Assembly: GCA_021647405.1 (NCBI GenBank)
Contig: JAKIUU010000035.1
Location: forward strand, 1-23,978
Direction: 5' to 3'
DNA: 23,978 nt
DNA from: Flavobacteriaceae bacterium
GTDB lineage: Bacteria; Bacteroidota; Bacteroidia; Flavobacteriales; Flavobacteriaceae
Positions 22,331-23,978 of the stretch are shown here, piece by piece (position 1 is the first letter of the stretch; each line of letters begins with the position of its first letter). The notes below the pieces were generated by a model that did no database searches, was not told the origin of the DNA, and saw nothing but the letters and a program-made list of their open reading frames with translations. The translations under genes were made by a program, and so were the position numbers.

Positions 22331-23248
22331 ATGCAGAAGTTTTTAAAAAATATTTTCTTGCTGTTTTTATTAAGTACTGCTTATAGTTATGGACAAATAT
22401 CTCCTGGAGACTTAACAACAGCTCATGCCAAATACGAAGGGATGAGCAATTGTACTTTATGCCATGATTTAGGAAATAAAGTGTCAAATAATTTATGTCT
22501 TGATTGTCACAAAGACATACAGGCACTTATCAAAAAAGAAAGAGGCTATCATTCAAGCTCTGATGTTAAAAATAAAGATTGCTTTCAATGTCACAATGAA
22601 CATCACGGCCGTAAATTTGAAATGATACGGTTTGATAAAGATAAATTCAAACACGACTTAACAGGTTATAAATTAGAAGGAAAACACGATGAAATTGATT
22701 GTAAAAAATGCCATACCTCAGATTTTATAGCCGACAAAGACATCAAAAAAAGACCTGATACATTTATAGGATTAGATACAAAATGTCTGTCCTGCCATGC
22801 CGATTACCACCAAAAAACACTCTCATCTAACGATTGTAAATCGTGTCATAACACCGAGAAATTCTCTCCAGCTATAAATTTTAATCACGATGAAGCCGAT
22901 TTTAAATTAAAGGGCAAACACTTGGATGTTGATTGTGTAAAATGTCATAAAGAAACTAAAAGAAACGGTAAAGATTTTCAAAATTTCAACAATCTCAACT
23001 TTAAAGACTGTAATGCGTGTCATACAACTCCACATGAAGAAAATGTTACTGGATCATGCAAACAATGTCATACAGAAACATCGTTTAAAAATATGAGAGG
23101 AAAAAATAGGTTTAACCACAACTTAACTAATTTCACACTAAAAGGCGCTCATAAAAAAGTAGATTGTTTTAGCTGTCATGCCAAAAACGCTGATCCAAAA
23201 TTAGTTTTTCAAGATAGAATTGATAATCTTCATCTCTATAAAAAATAG
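22331..23248 (+). CDS. decaheme periplasmic cytochrome c, 3' end replaced by insertion
   Basis: A 305-residue exported protein with a signal peptide (about 1-22) and ten CxxCH heme sites, at C41, C56, C84, C124, C152, C169, C202, C227, C243 and C279. From residue 106 it is built of ~77-residue triheme repeats, each opening F-x-H-x5-F/Y-x-L-x-G-x-H-x3-DCxxCH (106-128, 184-206, 261-283). The third repeat stops after its first heme: from about residue 291 the codons are the antisense of a transposase remnant. The original protein was therefore longer, with at least two more hemes. It starts 2 nt after the flavoprotein stop and is surely in the same operon. The likely role is taking electrons from the membrane cytochrome b to other periplasmic carriers or an extracellular acceptor. 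Confidence 0.85.
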   Translation: MQKFLKNIFLLFLLSTAYSYGQISPGDLTTAHAKYEGMSNCTLCHDLGNKVSNNLCLDCHKDIQALIKKERGYHSSSDVKNKDCFQCHNEHHGRKFEMIRFDKDKFKHDLTGYKLEGKHDEIDCKKCHTSDFIADKDIKKRPDTFIGLDTKCLSCHADYHQKTLSSNDCKSCHNTEKFSPAINFNHDEADFKLKGKHLDVDCVKCHKETKRNGKDFQNFNNLNFKDCNACHTTPHEENVTGSCKQCHTETSFKNMRGKNRFNHNLTNFTLKGAHKKVDCFSCHAKNADPKLVFQDRIDNLHLYKK

Positions 23249-23321
23249 GCTCACGATTATTACCTCGAATAATCACATGCTGTGGATGACCGACAAGAAT
23301 AAAGCTGGGTTGGCGTGGCAT
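23202..23321 (-). mobile_element. N-terminal remnant of a REP-associated (Y1/IS200-like) transposase
   Basis: On the minus strand, an ATG at 23321 begins a 40-codon stretch with the conserved start of RAYT proteins: MPRQPSFILVGHPQHV, then IRGNNREPIFYRDEDY, then QFYLEKL. After 23202 the similarity ends and the frame runs ten unrelated codons into a stop within the cytochrome gene. The HUH pair and the catalytic Tyr, which lie further on in intact proteins of ~150-230 residues, are missing, so the remnant cannot be active. Its sequence style is that of proteobacterial RAYTs, as is the neighbouring higBA pair. Confidence 0.8.
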
Positions 23322-23379
23322 AGTTTACTTAATATTCAATTTGGTGGAGTATGAGTGTAAATTAAATATCATATAATTT

Positions 23380-23427
23380 CAATCGAGTCTGACCCTATTG
23401 ATTCAATCGAGTCTGACCCTATTGATT
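23380..23427 (+). repeat. two exact tandem copies of a 24-bp repeat
   Basis: The unit CAATCGAGTCTGACCCTATT plus GATT occurs at 23380-23403 and 23404-23427 without mismatch. Its ends (AATC and GATT) are complementary. It lies upstream of the transposase remnant. From memory, AATAGGGTCAGACTCGATT-like sequences accompany IS200-like/REP transposases in Proteobacteria, so I read it as part of that element. Confidence 0.8.
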
Positions 23428-23508
23428 TGGGCAAGCAAGTGACATCCACCTTGCAATTTATGATAATGTAAAATTGAAAAGGTATTTTCTCTGGTCATTA
23501 CTTGCGTC

Positions 23509-23538
23509 TTGATTCCAAAATGGAAACAATGCTATAGT
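23509..23538 (+). promoter_or_regulatory. sigma70-like promoter and possible operator of higBA
   Basis: TTGATT (23509-23514), 18 bp, then TATAGT (23533-23538) with a preceding TG (extended -10). This resembles the proteobacterial promoter, unlike the TAnnTTTG promoters in the rest of the window. The spacer contains the inverted repeat TTCCA-AAA-TGGAA (23513-23525), a plausible HigA/HigB operator. The predicted start falls at about the higB ATG, leaving almost no leader. Confidence 0.5.
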
Positions 23539-23545
23539 CTTGTCC

Positions 23546-23863
23546 ATGAGAGTAATTGCAAAAAGAACACTTAGAGAATTTTGGGGGCAACCTGAATACT
23601 CTGATGCACAATCAGCTTTAGAGGCTTGGCACTTTGAGGCATTAAAAGCACTATGGCAAACACCACAAGATATAAAAGAAAAGTATCGTTCAGCCAGCTT
23701 TCTCAAAAATAACCGTGTTGTATTTAATATTGCAGGCAATAAATATCGTTTAATAGTTTCAATTGACTATCAAAGACAAGCTTGCTTTATCAAATTTATA
23801 GGTACACATAAACAATATGATGATATAGACGCAGAGGTATATGATGGATATTCAACCCAGTAA
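23546..23863 (+). CDS. higB: HigB-type mRNA interferase toxin
   Basis: A 105-residue RelE/HigB-family toxin, which cleaves mRNA at the ribosome when not bound by its antitoxin. It shows the HigB hallmarks: MRVIAKRTLREFW at the start, the AWHFEALKALWQTPQDIK helix, KNNRVVFNIAGNKYRL in the middle, and FIKFIGTHKQYDDIDA near the end. I chose the ATG at 23546; a TTG two codons earlier is unlikely. The toxin gene comes first and overlaps the antitoxin start by 20 nt, the usual higBA order. Promoter style and protein sequence suggest acquisition from Proteobacteria together with the transposase remnant. Confidence 0.9.
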   Translation: MRVIAKRTLREFWGQPEYSDAQSALEAWHFEALKALWQTPQDIKEKYRSASFLKNNRVVFNIAGNKYRLIVSIDYQRQACFIKFIGTHKQYDDIDAEVYDGYSTQ

Positions 23864-23978
23864 AAATGAAAAAGACTATGATAGTGCTCTTGCTAATATC
23901 GAGGCATTATGGGGTGCAGAGGAAGGGACTGAGAGTGGTAATAAACTAGATATACTCTTAGTTTTAGTAGAAGACTAT
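23844..23978 (+). CDS. higA: HigA-type antitoxin, N-terminal part (cut by window end)
   Basis: 45 codons are present and open to the last base. The N-terminus follows the HigA pattern: MDIQPSKNEKDYDSALANIE, then LWGAEEGTESGNKLD and ILLVLVEDY. The helix-turn-helix domain that would bind the operator lies beyond the window. The start overlaps the end of higB by 20 nt; an ATG directly before it (23841) would add one Met. Confidence 0.85.
   Translation, partial: MDIQPSKNEKDYDSALANIEALWGAEEGTESGNKLDILLVLVEDY

Noticed and set aside
23380..23427. CRISPR array
   Set aside because: The two copies are directly adjacent with no spacer, there are only two, and no cas genes are nearby.
23458..23739. 93-codon minus-strand frame opposite higB
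   Set aside because: It is the antisense of a clear HigB gene and its promoter, with no recognisable domain or start context.

Overview
The window is a low-GC, gene-dense stretch of chromosome from a member of the Bacteroidota, most likely the family Flavobacteriaceae. Three things point there. The protein set is typical: a PurH/MreBCD/PBP2/RodA block, the eukaryote/archaeal-type ProRS and an OMPP1-type outer membrane protein. Recognisable Shine-Dalgarno sequences are scarce. Promoters of the Bacteroidota type (TTG, 19-20 bp, TAnnTTTG) recur in front of most transcription units. The last ~0.75 kb has a different, Proteobacteria-like character.

Layout. 1-330: C-terminal remnant of a GAF-domain gene with a weak terminator. 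389-1567: SIMPL (DUF541) and DinB-like genes. 1671-3197: purH. 3240-8730: the cell-elongation operon mreB-mreC-mreD-mrdA(PBP2)-rodA, with overlapping or nearly touching genes. 8741-10697 (minus): proS, then tRNA-Glu(TTC) and rpsT sharing one promoter. 10801-14113 (plus): a Tyr-rich/basic lipoprotein, an OMPP1/FadL-type porin and an unrecognised Cys-rich lipoprotein. 14155-18105 (minus): odhB and odhA, the E2 and E1 of 2-oxoglutarate dehydrogenase. 18217-18548: tRNA-Asn(GTT) flanked by fragments of itself and by CCCGA hairpins. 18911-19762: purU. 19759-20160: a T-rich non-coding stretch that opens with a perfect FNR-type site. 20161-23248: a three-gene redox operon. 23202-23978: an island with a REP-associated (Y1/IS200-like) transposase remnant, a 24-bp tandem repeat and a higBA toxin-antitoxin pair cut by the window end.

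The most interesting part is 20161-23248. It encodes a membrane protein with two His pairs 14 residues apart (a diheme cytochrome b pattern), then a membrane-anchored ferredoxin-flavoprotein, then a periplasmic decaheme cytochrome c. Together these look like a path from cytoplasmic NAD(P)H across the inner membrane to periplasmic or extracellular acceptors. I cannot assign them to a named system. In the flavoprotein, both Fe-S motifs lack the second cysteine (Ser and His instead), and a C-terminal-type flavin motif sits before the GxGxxG motif, suggesting circular permutation of a thioredoxin-reductase-like fold. The cytochrome is cut in its third triheme repeat by the transposase remnant, so its last ~15 residues are antisense transposase sequence.

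The remaining genes are housekeeping: purine synthesis and one-carbon metabolism (purH, purU), rod-shape peptidoglycan synthesis (mre/PBP2/RodA), translation (proS, rpsT, two tRNAs) and the TCA cycle (odhAB).
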